Below, piece after piece: positions 15,148-24,796 of a stretch of DNA of 64,000 nucleotides. The notes beneath the pieces were generated by a model that made no database searches, had not been told where the DNA came from, and saw only the letters and a program-made list of their open reading frames with translations. The position numbers were made by a program, and so were the translations under genes. The stretch is from contig NZ_CP158367.1 of assembly GCF_040267685.1 (NCBI RefSeq), forward strand, positions 1,178,001 through 1,242,000, written 5' to 3'. The stretch comes from Proteinivorax tanatarense. Lineage in GTDB: Bacteria > Bacillota > Proteinivoracia > Proteinivoracales > Proteinivoracaceae. The number at the start of each line of letters is the position of its first letter. Within the stretch, counting starts at the first letter, position 1.

Positions 15148-16455
15148 ATGAAGTTATTTGGTACAATGGAAATAAATAACAAAGGTCAACTGGAAATCGG
15201 AGGATGCAACTGTCTTACTTTGGCTAGAAACTATGGAACACCTTTATATGTGGTAGACGAAGCTGAAGTTAGAAATCAATGTAAATTATATAAGAGTTTT
15301 TTTAGAAGTGATTCGCTAAGAACAGAAGTAATATATGCCTCAAAAGCATTTTTAAACATAGCAATGTGTAAGCTTGTAGAAGAAGAAGGACTATCTCTAG
15401 ATGTCGTATCTGGGGGAGAATTATATACAGCTTTAAAAGCTAAATTTCCAAAAAATAGGATATACTTTCATGGTAATAACAAGTCAGAGGCAGAACTTGT
15501 AATAGCAGTTAAAAGTGGAGTTGGAAGGATTGTCCTAGATAATAAGAGTGAATTTAGGTTATTACAACAAGTTACAAAGCGATTAGGTAAAAAAGCAAAT
15601 GTATTGCTAAGGGTAAACCCTGGAATTGTTGCACATACTCATGAATATATTAGTACTACTAGGCATAGCTCTAAATTTGGAGAAAGTATTTTTGCAGAAG
15701 ATATATATTCATTTATTAAAGAGATTTATGAATCTCCAGATATTTGCTTTAAAGGACTTCATAGTCATATAGGGTCTCAAATCTTTGAAGAAGGCTCTTT
15801 TTTAGAGCTTGCAAGTGTAATGCTAGATTTTATCCAAGCCATTAGAAGAAAAGCTTTGGTAAAAACTTTAGAGCTTAACTTAGGGGGAGGTTTTGGTGTT
15901 TACTATTCCGATACAGACACTCCTTTAGATTTACCTAATTTTTTCGAAAGATTATTAGATGAAATATATGTAAAATCAAAATCATTAAGTCTAGAGCCTC
16001 CCAAAATTTTGATTGAACCAGGTAGGTCAATAGTAGCTAATGCTGGGACTACCCTATATACTGTAGGTGGCATTAAAAAGACATATGATGGTAAACAGTT
16101 TATTTTTGTTGATGGAAGTATGGCGGATAATATAAGGCCAGCTTTGTATGATTCTAAACATGAACTTAGCTTAGCGAATAGAATGAATGATAAATGCAAA
16201 GAGGAATTTGCAGTTACTGGTAAATGTTGTGAATCAGGGGATATTTTAAGTAAAGGTTTTAAGCTCCCTACTCCCAATATAGGAGATTTGGTTGCTGTAT
16301 CATCTACAGGAGCATATAACTATAGCATGGCGTCAAATTACAATAGGCTTACTAAACCAGCTGTTATTTTTGCCAAAGAAGGAGAGGCAAAAGTTGTTGT
16401 TAAGCGTGAGACATACGAAGACCTAGTAAAAAATGATGTCCATTTAGTAGATTAG
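15148..16455 (+). CDS. lysA: Diaminopimelate decarboxylase
   Basis: 435 residues, PLP-dependent, fold type III. YASKAFLNIAMCKLVEEEG holds the PLP lysine, LHSHIGSQI and LNLGGGFGVYY are PLP-phosphate contacts, and EPGRSIVANAGTTLYTVG and STGAYNYSMASNYNRL are the substrate-binding and C-terminal signatures. It catalyses meso-DAP to lysine and CO2. ATG 15148 follows AAGGGGTG. First gene of the L-box operon. Confidence 0.97.
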   Translation: MKLFGTMEINNKGQLEIGGCNCLTLARNYGTPLYVVDEAEVRNQCKLYKSFFRSDSLRTEVIYASKAFLNIAMCKLVEEEGLSLDVVSGGELYTALKAKFPKNRIYFHGNNKSEAELVIAVKSGVGRIVLDNKSEFRLLQQVTKRLGKKANVLLRVNPGIVAHTHEYISTTRHSSKFGESIFAEDIYSFIKEIYESPDICFKGLHSHIGSQIFEEGSFLELASVMLDFIQAIRRKALVKTLELNLGGGFGVYYSDTDTPLDLPNFFERLLDEIYVKSKSLSLEPPKILIEPGRSIVANAGTTLYTVGGIKKTYDGKQFIFVDGSMADNIRPALYDSKHELSLANRMNDKCKEEFAVTGKCCESGDILSKGFKLPTPNIGDLVAVSSTGAYNYSMASNYNRLTKPAVIFAKEGEAKVVVKRETYEDLVKNDVHLVD

Positions 16456-16468
16456 GAGGGGACATATA

Positions 16469-17674
16469 TTGACTACAGTAATACAGAAGTATGGTGGGTC
16501 TTCGCTTGAGTCTATTAGTAAAATGAGAGCAATAGCAAATAAAATAATAGAAAGTAAAAAAATATATGACAAAATAGTAATTATAGTCTCCGCCATGGGC
16601 GACACAACAAATAATCTTATAGGGCTTTCTAATGAAGCTTGTAAATCCCCATCTAAAAGAGAGTTGGATATGCTACTTGCTACTGGAGAACAAATTTCTG
16701 CATCATTACTTACAATGATATTAAAAGATACTGGATATGATGCTATAGCTTTAACTGGTCAGCAAGCTGGAGTGCATACCAAAGGAATTTTTTGCAATGC
16801 TAAAATATCTGACATTGATATTAGTTTTGTTAATAAACATTTAAATAAAGGTAAAATTGTAATTATAGCTGGTTTTCAGGGCGTTAATGAAAAAGGGGAA
16901 ACCACTACATTAGGAAGAGGGGGCAGTGATACTACCGCAGTAGCTTTTGCAGCGAGATTAGGTTGTAAATGTGAAATTTATACTGATGTGGAGGGGATAT
17001 ACAGTGTAGATCCTCGGTTATATCGTAAAGCTAAAAAACTTAACTTTATTAGCTATGAAGAAATGAAGGAAATGTCTCATTTAGGTGCAAAAGTAATGGA
17101 GTGTAGGTCGGTAGAAATTGGACATAGCTACCAGGTACCTATTTATGTAGCGTCAAGTTTAAATGATGCCACTGGTACCTTAATAAAGGAGTGGGATAAA
17201 AAAGTGGAAAAAAGGAGCATAACAGGATTATCAGTAACTGACGATGTGTTAATGGTTACATTAAAAAACATACCATATTCATCAAGTAATGTAGCAGAGG
17301 TTTTCACTTTGTTAGCAGAAGCAGGTGTCAGCGTTGACATAATAAGCCAGACATTGCCAAGAGCAGGTTTAGTTAACCTTTCATTTACGGCCTCTGCCCA
17401 GGACTATAAATCAGTAAAAGAAGCAATGGAAGTTATTGCTCAAAAGCACTCCAACGTTGAGATTAAAAAAGATAATGAAATTATAAAACTTTCTGTTGTG
17501 GGGACAGGTATGAGAACTCAATCTGGTGTAGCTGCTAAGATGTTTAGAATTTTTGCAGATAACCAAATAGAATTTCAGCAAGTTACAACCTCAGAAATTA
17601 GCATATCCTATACTTTAGACAAAACCTATAAACAAAAAGCTGTAGATGCTGTGGCAACTGCTTTTAATTTGTAG
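16469..17674 (+). CDS. lysC: Aspartate kinase
   Basis: 401 residues from TTG 16469, with GGAGGGG upstream. QKYGGSSLESISKMRAIA is the N-terminal catalytic motif, TTLGRGGSDTTAVAFAARLG and EIYTDVEGIYSVDPR the nucleotide/aspartate sites, and two ACT domains follow (about residues 260-400). It makes aspartyl phosphate, the first step to lysine, methionine and threonine. Its place under an L box suggests a lysine-sensitive isozyme (inference). Confidence 0.96.
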   Translation: MTTVIQKYGGSSLESISKMRAIANKIIESKKIYDKIVIIVSAMGDTTNNLIGLSNEACKSPSKRELDMLLATGEQISASLLTMILKDTGYDAIALTGQQAGVHTKGIFCNAKISDIDISFVNKHLNKGKIVIIAGFQGVNEKGETTTLGRGGSDTTAVAFAARLGCKCEIYTDVEGIYSVDPRLYRKAKKLNFISYEEMKEMSHLGAKVMECRSVEIGHSYQVPIYVASSLNDATGTLIKEWDKKVEKRSITGLSVTDDVLMVTLKNIPYSSSNVAEVFTLLAEAGVSVDIISQTLPRAGLVNLSFTASAQDYKSVKEAMEVIAQKHSNVEIKKDNEIIKLSVVGTGMRTQSGVAAKMFRIFADNQIEFQQVTTSEISISYTLDKTYKQKAVDAVATAFNL

Positions 17675-17692
17675 TAAATGGGGGAGAGTATT

Positions 17693-18517
17693 TTGCGCTT
17701 TGAAAAGTATCAAGGTACAGGTAATGATTTTATAATATTTAATGGATTGGAAAATAGACTTAAAGAAAGAGAAACTTTAGCAAGGAAAGTTTGTCATAGG
17801 AGATTTGGTATTGGTGCCGATGGAATGATGATAGTAGAAAATTCAAATATAGCTGATGTTAGAATGGATTTTTTTAACTCTGATGGCTCAGTTGCACCTA
17901 TGTGTGGAAACGGAATAAGGTGTTTTGCAAAATATGTTTATGATAACAAACTAGTTGACTTCAAAAACTTTACAGTGGAAACTCTTGCAGGGGTAATGGA
18001 CGTTAACTTAGTTATTAGAGAAGGGTTAACAAGACTTGTTACTATTAACATGGGGAAACCTGAATTTGAAACTTCAAAAGAAGATGTTTTGATATCTAAT
18101 AGGATAATAAACAAAAAGTTAATTTTTAAAGAAGAGTCTTATTTTATTTCTGTACTTAAAATGGGAACTTTACACAGTGTAGTTTTTGTAGATAATCTTC
18201 AATGCATTGATGTCAATCGTCAAGGGAAGAATATAGAAAGTTCTCCAATTTTCACCAAAAAGACTAATGTAAACTTTGCTCAAGTTATAGATAACAAAAA
18301 CATAAAGGTTGTAACTTATGAAAGAGGAGTTGGCCAGACACTGTCTTGTGGGACTGGTGCTGCAGCGACAGCTGTTGTTTCTACTTTGGTAAAAGGAACA
18401 GATAATGACATAACAGCCCATGTTCCTGGAGGCAAGCTTGGAATCAAACAATTACAAAAGGAGGTTTATATGACGGGACCGGCGGAGTTAATCTGTCGAG
18501 GAATATATAATTTTTAG
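17693..18517 (+). CDS. dapF: Diaminopimelate epimerase
   Basis: 274 residues from TTG 17693; GGGGGAG lies six bases upstream and the N-terminus becomes RFEKYQGTGNDFIIF, the family norm. An ATG at 17678 would place that site inside the gene. Both catalytic cysteines are visible: PMCGNGIRCFAKYVY and TLSCGTGAAATAVVS. It interconverts LL- and meso-diaminopimelate. Confidence 0.96.
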   Translation: MRFEKYQGTGNDFIIFNGLENRLKERETLARKVCHRRFGIGADGMMIVENSNIADVRMDFFNSDGSVAPMCGNGIRCFAKYVYDNKLVDFKNFTVETLAGVMDVNLVIREGLTRLVTINMGKPEFETSKEDVLISNRIINKKLIFKEESYFISVLKMGTLHSVVFVDNLQCIDVNRQGKNIESSPIFTKKTNVNFAQVIDNKNIKVVTYERGVGQTLSCGTGAAATAVVSTLVKGTDNDITAHVPGGKLGIKQLQKEVYMTGPAELICRGIYNF

Positions 18518-18528
18518 GAGGTGCAATA

Positions 18529-19518
18529 ATGAGAGAAGCTAATCTAGCCATAGTAGGTGCTACAGGTATGGTGGGTCAAACCATTAAAAGAGTGTTAGAA
18601 GAGAGAGACTTTCCCGTAAATAAAATTTTGTTTTTAGCATCTAAAAGGTCTGTAGGCAAAAAGGTTATGTTTAAAGGCAAAGAACATGTTGTTCAAGAGC
18701 TTAACGAAGGTTCTTTTAAGGATATAGACATAGCTTTATTTTCTGCAGGAGGGGCGATAAGCAAAAAATATGCTTTAATTGCAAAAGAAAACGGCACTGT
18801 AGTGGTAGATAATAGCAGTGCATGGAGAATGGATGAGGATGTACCTTTAGTGGTACCTGAAGTTAATCCAGAAGATGCCTTTAGTCATAAAGGGATAATA
18901 TCAAACCCAAACTGTAGCACAATTCAAGCTGTCCTTCCTCTAAAAGTGTTAGACGACCTTTTTAAAGTAAAGAGAGTGGTTTATTCAACATACCAAGCAG
19001 TTTCAGGGTCAGGTGTGGCTGGTGTAGATGATCTTAAGGCAGGTATCCAGGGAAAAGAACCTAAAAACTACCCACATCCAATAGCTTTTAATTGCTTACC
19101 ACATATCGATGTCTTTATGGATGATGGATACACAAAAGAAGAAAGAAAAATGATAGATGAAACGAAGAAAATTCTTAAAAGCAGCAAGATGGGAGTTACC
19201 GCTACTACGGTTAGAGTTCCTGTGGAGAATGGACATAGTCTATCAGTTAATGTTGAGCTAGAAAAGCCCTATAATTTACAAAGCGTCTTACAATCTCTAA
19301 ATGACAAGGAAGGTATAGTCGTATTAGATGATATAAAAAATAATGTGTACCCTATGGCAATTAACGCGCATAACACTGATGATGTATACGTAGGTAGGCT
19401 TAGAAGGGACTTTAGCTTAGAAAATGGTTTAAACCTATGGGTTGTTGCAGATAACATTAGAAAAGGGGCGGCAACCAATACGGTCCAAATAGCAGAACTT
19501 TTACTAAAGGAGGATTAA
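18529..19518 (+). CDS. asd: Aspartate-semialdehyde dehydrogenase
   Basis: 329 residues. AIVGATGMVGQTIKRVLEER is the NADP-binding N-terminus, SNPNCSTIQAVLPLKVLDD holds the catalytic cysteine, and VPVENGHSLSVNVEL the catalytic histidine region. It reduces aspartyl phosphate to the semialdehyde feeding dapA. ATG follows AGGAGG. The gap to dapA is 2 bases. Confidence 0.97.
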   Translation: MREANLAIVGATGMVGQTIKRVLEERDFPVNKILFLASKRSVGKKVMFKGKEHVVQELNEGSFKDIDIALFSAGGAISKKYALIAKENGTVVVDNSSAWRMDEDVPLVVPEVNPEDAFSHKGIISNPNCSTIQAVLPLKVLDDLFKVKRVVYSTYQAVSGSGVAGVDDLKAGIQGKEPKNYPHPIAFNCLPHIDVFMDDGYTKEERKMIDETKKILKSSKMGVTATTVRVPVENGHSLSVNVELEKPYNLQSVLQSLNDKEGIVVLDDIKNNVYPMAINAHNTDDVYVGRLRRDFSLENGLNLWVVADNIRKGAATNTVQIAELLLKED

Positions 19519-19520
19519 TA

Positions 19521-20408
19521 ATGAGTATATTTAAGGGTTCAGGAGTTGCTTTGGTAACACCATTTAAAGAAGGTAAGGTTAATTTTGAAAAGCTAGAGGA
19601 GTTAATTAACTGGCATATTTCAAATAGTACAGATGCAATAATAGTTTGTGGAACTACTGGTGAGTCAGCCACACTATCCACTGAGGAAAAAAAGCAGGTA
19701 ATTACTTTTGCAGTAGAAAAAACAAAAGGCCGTGTGCCGCTAATTGCAGGAACAGGGGGCAACAACACTGAAGAAGTTGTTAAAATGAGTAAGTTTGCTG
19801 AAAGCCAAGGGGCAGATGGCTTGCTTATAGTAACCCCTTACTATAACAAAACCACCCAACGAGGTATTGTTAACCATTACTTTACTATTTCTGATGCAGT
19901 TGATGTACCAATTATCCTATACAACGTTCCCGGTCGAACAGGTTTAAACATAGAGCCTAAAACTGTTGCATACCTGGCAGAACGTAAAAATATTATTGGA
20001 ATAAAGGAAGCTAGTGCCGATATAAGTCAGGTAGCGCAAATAGCAAATCTTTGCCCTAAAGGATTTGCAATCTACTCAGGAAATGATGACCAGATAGTAC
20101 CACTTCTTTCACTAGGAGGCGCAGGAGTGATTTCGGTAGTTGCAAACATATTACCTAAAGAAACTCACGATATGGCACAAAATTACTTAGACGGTGACAC
20201 CGACAAAGCAAGAGATATCCAACTTAAAATGCTTGATGTTATCGACGCCATGTTTATAGAAACTAATCCTATACCTGTAAAAACAGCTCTAAATATGATG
20301 GGCATGGATGTAGGAGAACTTAGGCAGCCCCTTATAGAGATGGAGAAACAAAATAGAGATACCTTAGCGGAGTCTCTTAGGGATATTGGTTTAGAAATTA
20401 AGGAGTGA
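19521..20408 (+). CDS. dapA: 4-hydroxy-tetrahydrodipicolinate synthase
   Basis: 295 residues, TIM-barrel aldolase. CGTTGESATLSTEEK is the pyruvate-binding motif, LYNVPGRTGLNIEP contains the catalytic tyrosine, and IIGIKEASADISQ the Schiff-base lysine. It condenses pyruvate with aspartate semialdehyde. AAAGGAGG lies in the end of asd. The product is also the precursor of dipicolinic acid, the cargo of the SpoVA channel encoded at the start of this window. Confidence 0.97.
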   Translation: MSIFKGSGVALVTPFKEGKVNFEKLEELINWHISNSTDAIIVCGTTGESATLSTEEKKQVITFAVEKTKGRVPLIAGTGGNNTEEVVKMSKFAESQGADGLLIVTPYYNKTTQRGIVNHYFTISDAVDVPIILYNVPGRTGLNIEPKTVAYLAERKNIIGIKEASADISQVAQIANLCPKGFAIYSGNDDQIVPLLSLGGAGVISVVANILPKETHDMAQNYLDGDTDKARDIQLKMLDVIDAMFIETNPIPVKTALNMMGMDVGELRQPLIEMEKQNRDTLAESLRDIGLEIKE

Positions 20409-20413
20409 TAAAT

Positions 20414-21172
20414 GTGATAAACACTGCAATATATGGAGCAAATGGCAAGATGGGACAAGTGCTGAGTAAAAAAATTGCTCAGAATCCTAATTTTTCTGCA
20501 GCTTGCGGCGTGGATAAAAACCCAGAAAAATACCAAAATAACTTCCCAGTCTATGAAAACCCTTACTCCTACAAAGGGGAGCTAGACCTGATAATTGACT
20601 TTTCTCATCCTAGTAATTTAGAGCAAATGTTAGAATTTGCAAAGAAAAGAAAAGTTCCTACGGTTATTGCAACTACAGGATATAGTGAACAGCAAATTGC
20701 ATCAATTAAAGAAGCTTCCAGCGAAATACCAGTGCTTTACTCTCCTAATATGTCTTTAGGTGTAAACATTGTAAACACCATATTAAACCAGTATAGTAAG
20801 CTTTTAAATGATGCACATGATATTGAGATTATTGAAAAACACCACAATAAAAAAATAGATGCGCCTAGTGGCACAGCGCTACTTTTTGCTAATACAATAA
20901 ATGAAGCTCTTGATAATTCAAAAGAGTTTAATTACGGTAGAGAAGGCAAAAACTGTCCAAGAAATGATAAAGAAATAGGTATCCATACCGTAAGAGGTGG
21001 TGCTATCTCAGGTGAGCATAATATTATTTTCGCCGGAGATCATGAAGTTATAGAGATAAAACATACAGCTTTATCGAAAGATGTGTTCGCGTTAGATGCA
21101 CTTAAGGCGGGGCAAACTATAGTTAACATGCCCGTAGGCTTTTATGCCATGCAAGACATATTTAACTTATAA
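20414..21172 (+). CDS. dapB: 4-hydroxy-tetrahydrodipicolinate reductase
   Basis: 252 residues from GTG 20414, eight bases after AGGAG; an earlier in-frame GTG at 20405 overlaps that site. [17 protein letters not shown] binds NAD(P)[14 protein letters not shown] follows, and [20 protein letters not shown] is the substrate and catalytic loop. It reduces the DapA product to tetrahydrodipicolinate. Confidence 0.96.
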   Translation: MINTAIYGANGKMGQVLSKKIAQNPNFSAACGVDKNPEKYQNNFPVYENPYSYKGELDLIIDFSHPSNLEQMLEFAKKRKVPTVIATTGYSEQQIASIKEASSEIPVLYSPNMSLGVNIVNTILNQYSKLLNDAHDIEIIEKHHNKKIDAPSGTALLFANTINEALDNSKEFNYGREGKNCPRNDKEIGIHTVRGGAISGEHNIIFAGDHEVIEIKHTALSKDVFALDALKAGQTIVNMPVGFYAMQDIFNL

Positions 21173-21191
21173 AACTGAAAGGAAGATGAAA

Positions 21192-21911
21192 ATGACTGTA
21201 GATAATAACAATTTAACTGATGCTTATGCAATTGCTAGATTTATTAAAGAAACAGAGAAATCAACTCCTGTAAAAGCATACATTAAAGGGGGTTTAAGCG
21301 ATATAGACTTTGCTAATGTAAAGGCTTTTGGTGAGGGAAATTCTCGCACTGTTTTTGGTGATGTGAAGGATGTTAAAATGCTATTAGACCAGAATCAAGA
21401 TAAAATCGAAGACTTTGTTTTAGAAAATGATCGTAGAAACTCTGCAATTCCACTTTTAGATTTAACAGAAATAGAGGCACGTATTGAGCCAGGTGCCATG
21501 ATAAGAGATAGAGTAAGCATTGGTAAAAAAACCGTTATTATGATGGGTGCAGTAATTAACATCGGTGCTGAAATTGGTGAAGGCACTATGATTGACATGA
21601 ATGCCATTATAGGTGCTAGAGGAACCATTGGGAAAAATGCTCATATAGGTGCTGGCGCTGTAATTGCCGGAGTTCTTGAGCCACCAAGCAAAGCTCCAGT
21701 TATTGTAGAAGATGGCGCGTTAATTGGTGCAAATGCTGTAGTTTTAGAAGGGGTAAAAGTCGGAAAAGGTGCCGTTGTTGCAGCTGGCGCCATCGTTACA
21801 AAAGATGTTCCAGCTAATACAGTGGTTGCCGGGTCCCCTGCAAGAATAATAAAGGAAATAGATGAAAAAACAGCTGACAAAACTAAGATTTTAGGAGATT
21901 TAAGGGACTAG
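21192..21911 (+). CDS. dapH: Tetrahydrodipicolinate N-acetyltransferase
   Basis: 239 residues from ATG 21192 (AAAGGA eight bases upstream); a longer ORF from 21144 overlaps dapB without a site. The first ~80 residues are the DapH-specific domain ([20 protein letters not shown]), then left-handed beta-helix hexapeptide repeats ([59 protein letters not shown]). This marks the acetylase branch of DAP synthesis rather than succinylase or dehydrogenase. Confidence 0.95.
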   Translation: MTVDNNNLTDAYAIARFIKETEKSTPVKAYIKGGLSDIDFANVKAFGEGNSRTVFGDVKDVKMLLDQNQDKIEDFVLENDRRNSAIPLLDLTEIEARIEPGAMIRDRVSIGKKTVIMMGAVINIGAEIGEGTMIDMNAIIGARGTIGKNAHIGAGAVIAGVLEPPSKAPVIVEDGALIGANAVVLEGVKVGKGAVVAAGAIVTKDVPANTVVAGSPARIIKEIDEKTADKTKILGDLRD

Positions 21912-21920
21912 GTGGTATCT

Positions 21921-23105
21921 GTGAAAAGTATTTTTGAAAAGGATAATGAGTACATCCTTAACTTATATAAAAGAAATAACCTTCATATAACAAAAGCCGA
22001 AGGTTGTTACCTTTATGATTCTAATGGTCAGAGTTATTTAGATATGTTTAGTGGTATAGCTGTCAATAGTCTTGGGCAAAGAAATAAAGAAGTAATTAAG
22101 GCAATTGAAAAACAGTTGTCTAAGTATAATCATTTATCTAATTATTTTGTTAGTGAGCCAGTTATTGATTTAGCACAATTTTTAGTTGAATTCAGCTCTG
22201 CCTCAAAAGTTTTTTTCACAAACTCAGGAGCTGAAGCTAATGAAGCAGCTATTAAGTTAGCGAGAAAGTTTGGAAGAACTATTGATATAGATAAAACAGA
22301 GATAGTTACATTCTATAATTCATTTCACGGTAGAACTACAGGTACGATGACTTTAACGGGGCAGGAGAAGTATAAAGACAGCTTTGCCCCTGTTCTCCCA
22401 CAAATAAAACATGTTAAATTTAACGACATAGATGAATTAAAGAAAGTGGTTTCCGATAGAACCTGCGCCATGTTTTTAGAAATTGTCCAAGGTGAAGGAG
22501 GGGTTAGACAGCTCTGCCCAAAATATGTTCAAGAATTAAGTGAACTGGCTAAAAAACATAATTTTTTACTCATAATCGACGAAATTCAGACAGGACTTTG
22601 TCGTACAGGAAAGCTTTTTAGCTATCAATCTTTAGATGTAGTTCCAGATGTAATAACCTTGGCTAAGGGTTTAGGAGGGGGACTTCCCTTAGGTGCAATG
22701 TTGGTCAGTGAAAAGTTGGATAACATTTTACAACATGGTGACCATGGCAGTACTTTTGGTGGTAATCCTGTTGCCTGTGCAGCGGGAACAGCAGTCTTAA
22801 AAACTATAACTAAAGAGGGATTTAGCCAGCAAGTAACTGGCAAGGGGGAATATATTATTAATAAGCTAAAGTCTTTAAAAAAGAGGCATCCTAAAATAAT
22901 AAAAGAAATTAGAGGCAAAGGTCTTATGATAGGAATCGATGTTGGAGAATTTGCTAACGTAATAAAAGAGAGGGGCATAAAACATTGTTTGCTTTTAAAT
23001 GTAACTAGCAACAGTGTAATAAGGATATTGCCTCCTTTAAATATTAGCTATGGTGAAATAGATGAGTTTTTAAACAAGTTTGAATTGATACTTAAAGAAA
23101 CTTAG
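21921..23105 (+). CDS. Class III (ArgD-like) aminotransferase, probably N-acetyl-LL-DAP aminotransferase
   Basis: 394 residues from GTG 21921; GTG 21912 is equally near a weak site, so the start is uncertain by 3 codons. FTNSGAEANEAAIKLARKFG, FHGRTTGTMTLTGQ, IDEIQTGLCRTGKLF and DVITLAKGLGGGLPLGAM are class III PLP aminotransferase motifs; the lysine of LAKGLGGG is the PLP lysine. It resembles acetylornithine aminotransferase. Between dapH and an M20 deacetylase it most likely performs the acetyl-DAP amination, a step done by a class I enzyme in Bacillus. An arginine role cannot be excluded, though no arg genes are here. Confidence 0.88.
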   Translation: MKSIFEKDNEYILNLYKRNNLHITKAEGCYLYDSNGQSYLDMFSGIAVNSLGQRNKEVIKAIEKQLSKYNHLSNYFVSEPVIDLAQFLVEFSSASKVFFTNSGAEANEAAIKLARKFGRTIDIDKTEIVTFYNSFHGRTTGTMTLTGQEKYKDSFAPVLPQIKHVKFNDIDELKKVVSDRTCAMFLEIVQGEGGVRQLCPKYVQELSELAKKHNFLLIIDEIQTGLCRTGKLFSYQSLDVVPDVITLAKGLGGGLPLGAMLVSEKLDNILQHGDHGSTFGGNPVACAAGTAVLKTITKEGFSQQVTGKGEYIINKLKSLKKRHPKIIKEIRGKGLMIGIDVGEFANVIKERGIKHCLLLNVTSNSVIRILPPLNISYGEIDEFLNKFELILKET

Positions 23106-23117
23106 GGAGTTGGAACT

Positions 23118-24257
23118 ATGATTAGTGGGGATATATTAGATGACTTAACAGAAATACGTAGAAAACTACACTCTATTCCAGAAATTGCTTTTAGCTTGTA
23201 TAAAACCCATGATGTAGTAAAGGAATATCTTGTATTATTCGGATATAACCCCGAAACTGTAGCTGAAACCGGCCTAGTAGCTGTTAAACAAGGGAAATCA
23301 AAAAAAGCTATAGCTTTTAGGGCTGATATGGATGGTTTGAATGTATATGAGAATAACAGCATAGATTATGCTTCTATACATCAAGGCAAAATGCATGCTT
23401 GCGGCCATGATGGTCACATGGCAATCCTGTTAGGTTTTGCTAAACTTTTAGCTTCTATGCCACCGCCAGAGAAAACTATTGTGCTAATTTTTCAGCCAGC
23501 CGAAGAGGGGCCTGGAGGTGCTAAAAAGGTTATCGATGAAGGTGTACTTGAAAAATATAGTATCGAGAGCATTTTTGGGATTCATATTTTCCCAGGGTTA
23601 GATGAAGGCAAGCTTGGAGTAGTAGATGGCCCTCTTATGGCACAAAATGGCGAAGTTGACATCAAAATACAAGGACGTAGCAGTCATGGTGCTCAACCTC
23701 AACAGGGTAGCGACGCTATAGTTGCAGCTAGCAACTTAGTTATGAGCTTACAGAACATTCCTAGTCGTAAAATTGATCCATTAGAGCTAGCGGTAATAAC
23801 CTTAGGTACTATGCGTGGTGGAGAAGCTAGAAATATTATCTCTAAAATGGTTGAGCTGTCAGGAACCATAAGAGCTTTTAATACTGAAGTCTATAAGACT
23901 ATAAAAGAGCAGCTAAATTCAGTTTGTATCGGTATACAAAAGATATATGATGTTGAAGTACACTTAGATATTAAGGATTTTTATCCCCCTGTAATTAACG
24001 ATAAAAATTTATATAAAAAGGTGGTATCAGGTTTTGAACCATCAAAGGTTGAAAATGTAAAGCCCTTGATGCTGGCAGAAGACTTTTCTTTTTATCAACA
24101 AAAAATCCCTGGGTTTTTTATATTATTAGGTTCTAAAAGTATAAAAAAAGGGTTTATACACCCTTTACACAATGCTAAATTTAACTTTGATGAAAGTATC
24201 TTGCTTGATGGAGTGAAGGTGTATTTGGATATAAGTAAATCCTTAAGTTTGCTATAA
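23118..24257 (+). CDS. M20 amidohydrolase, probable N-acetyl-diaminopimelate deacetylase
   Basis: 379 residues. RRKLHSIPEIAFSLYKTHD, KMHACGHDGHMAILLGFAKL, FQPAEEGPGGAKKVIDEG and LMLAEDFSFYQQKIPGFFIL are the metal-site motifs of the M20/M40 amidohydrolase group. A dimerisation domain lies in the middle (QGRSSHGAQPQQGSDAIVAA). It would remove the acetyl group added by DapH, releasing LL-DAP for DapF. Position at the end of the L-box operon supports this. ATG 23118 has only a weak upstream site (GGGAGTTGG). Confidence 0.9.
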   Translation: MISGDILDDLTEIRRKLHSIPEIAFSLYKTHDVVKEYLVLFGYNPETVAETGLVAVKQGKSKKAIAFRADMDGLNVYENNSIDYASIHQGKMHACGHDGHMAILLGFAKLLASMPPPEKTIVLIFQPAEEGPGGAKKVIDEGVLEKYSIESIFGIHIFPGLDEGKLGVVDGPLMAQNGEVDIKIQGRSSHGAQPQQGSDAIVAASNLVMSLQNIPSRKIDPLELAVITLGTMRGGEARNIISKMVELSGTIRAFNTEVYKTIKEQLNSVCIGIQKIYDVEVHLDIKDFYPPVINDKNLYKKVVSGFEPSKVENVKPLMLAEDFSFYQQKIPGFFILLGSKSIKKGFIHPLHNAKFNFDESILLDGVKVYLDISKSLSLL

Positions 24258-24292
24258 AGCTATGGTGCCATTGGTATCATAGCTTTTTTAGT
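24255..24292 (+). terminator. Terminator of the lysine operon
   Basis: The stem AAGCTATGGTGCC / GGTATCATAGCTT (two G-U pairs), with a 3-base loop followed by a T-run, starts at the stop codon of the M20 gene. Confidence 0.88.
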
Positions 24293-24588
24293 TGAAAAGA
24301 AATGCTGTATATAAAGAAGATTTATATAGGATAATGTTATGTTAGGGTAAAAGCTTCAACAGGTATGTTATAATTTTAACAAACGTTAAGAAAGATTTAA
24401 AACTAGGTAATTGTAAAGTTTACCCCTTAGACGAAAGTCACTTAGAAGAAACCAAGGTTCTTAGTCTTAGGATCAGAATGACATTATTAGGTAGTTTGGG
24501 GGATTTTTTTAAATTATTTATAAAAACACTGTTAAAGTGTTGTAGATTTTTCAATTGCCTATTTAAAAACCATTAGGAGGTATTTTAA
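24293..24588 (+). other. Intergenic leader upstream of tatA, possible structured RNA
   Basis: No ORF of note. A TATAAT at 24369-24374 is a candidate -10 element with no clear -35. Downstream, 24405-24510 has more G+C than its surroundings and several pairing possibilities: GAC-GAAA-GTC at 24430-24439, AGAA...ACC/GGTTCTT at 24445-24463, and outer ACCCC near 24422 with GGGGG near 24498, followed by seven T. That layout could be a leader RNA with a terminator, but no known riboswitch class is recognised. Confidence 0.35.
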
Positions 24589-24768
24589 ATGTTCAGATTC
24601 GGACCTTTTGAGTTGCTTTTGATATTAGGAATTGCTTTAGTAGTTTTTGGCCCAGCCAAGCTTCCCGAAATTGGAAAAGCTTTAGGAAAGGGAATTAAAG
24701 AGTTTAAAAATCAAACGAATACTTTGACTGGCAGTAATGACAAAGCTACAGAAGAAGGTAAAAAGTAA
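24589..24768 (+). CDS. tatA: Twin-arginine translocase subunit TatA
   Basis: A 59-aa protein from ATG 24589, after [25 protein letters not shown] is the single membrane span with the hinge, followed by [18 protein letters not shown], the amphipathic helix with its conserved LPxxGxxxG pattern, and a polar tail. It forms the pore part of the Tat pathway for folded proteins. With tatC next to it this gives a minimal TatAC system, as in other Firmicutes that lack TatB. Confidence 0.94.
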   Translation: MFRFGPFELLLILGIALVVFGPAKLPEIGKALGKGIKEFKNQTNTLTGSNDKATEEGKK

Positions 24769-24796
24769 AAATGATATTATAGGGAGGTAGCATTAC

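Noticed and set aside
14906-15151. 81-codon ORF before lysA
   Set aside because: It runs through the lysine riboswitch and its terminator; the composition reflects RNA structure, and there is no ribosome binding site.
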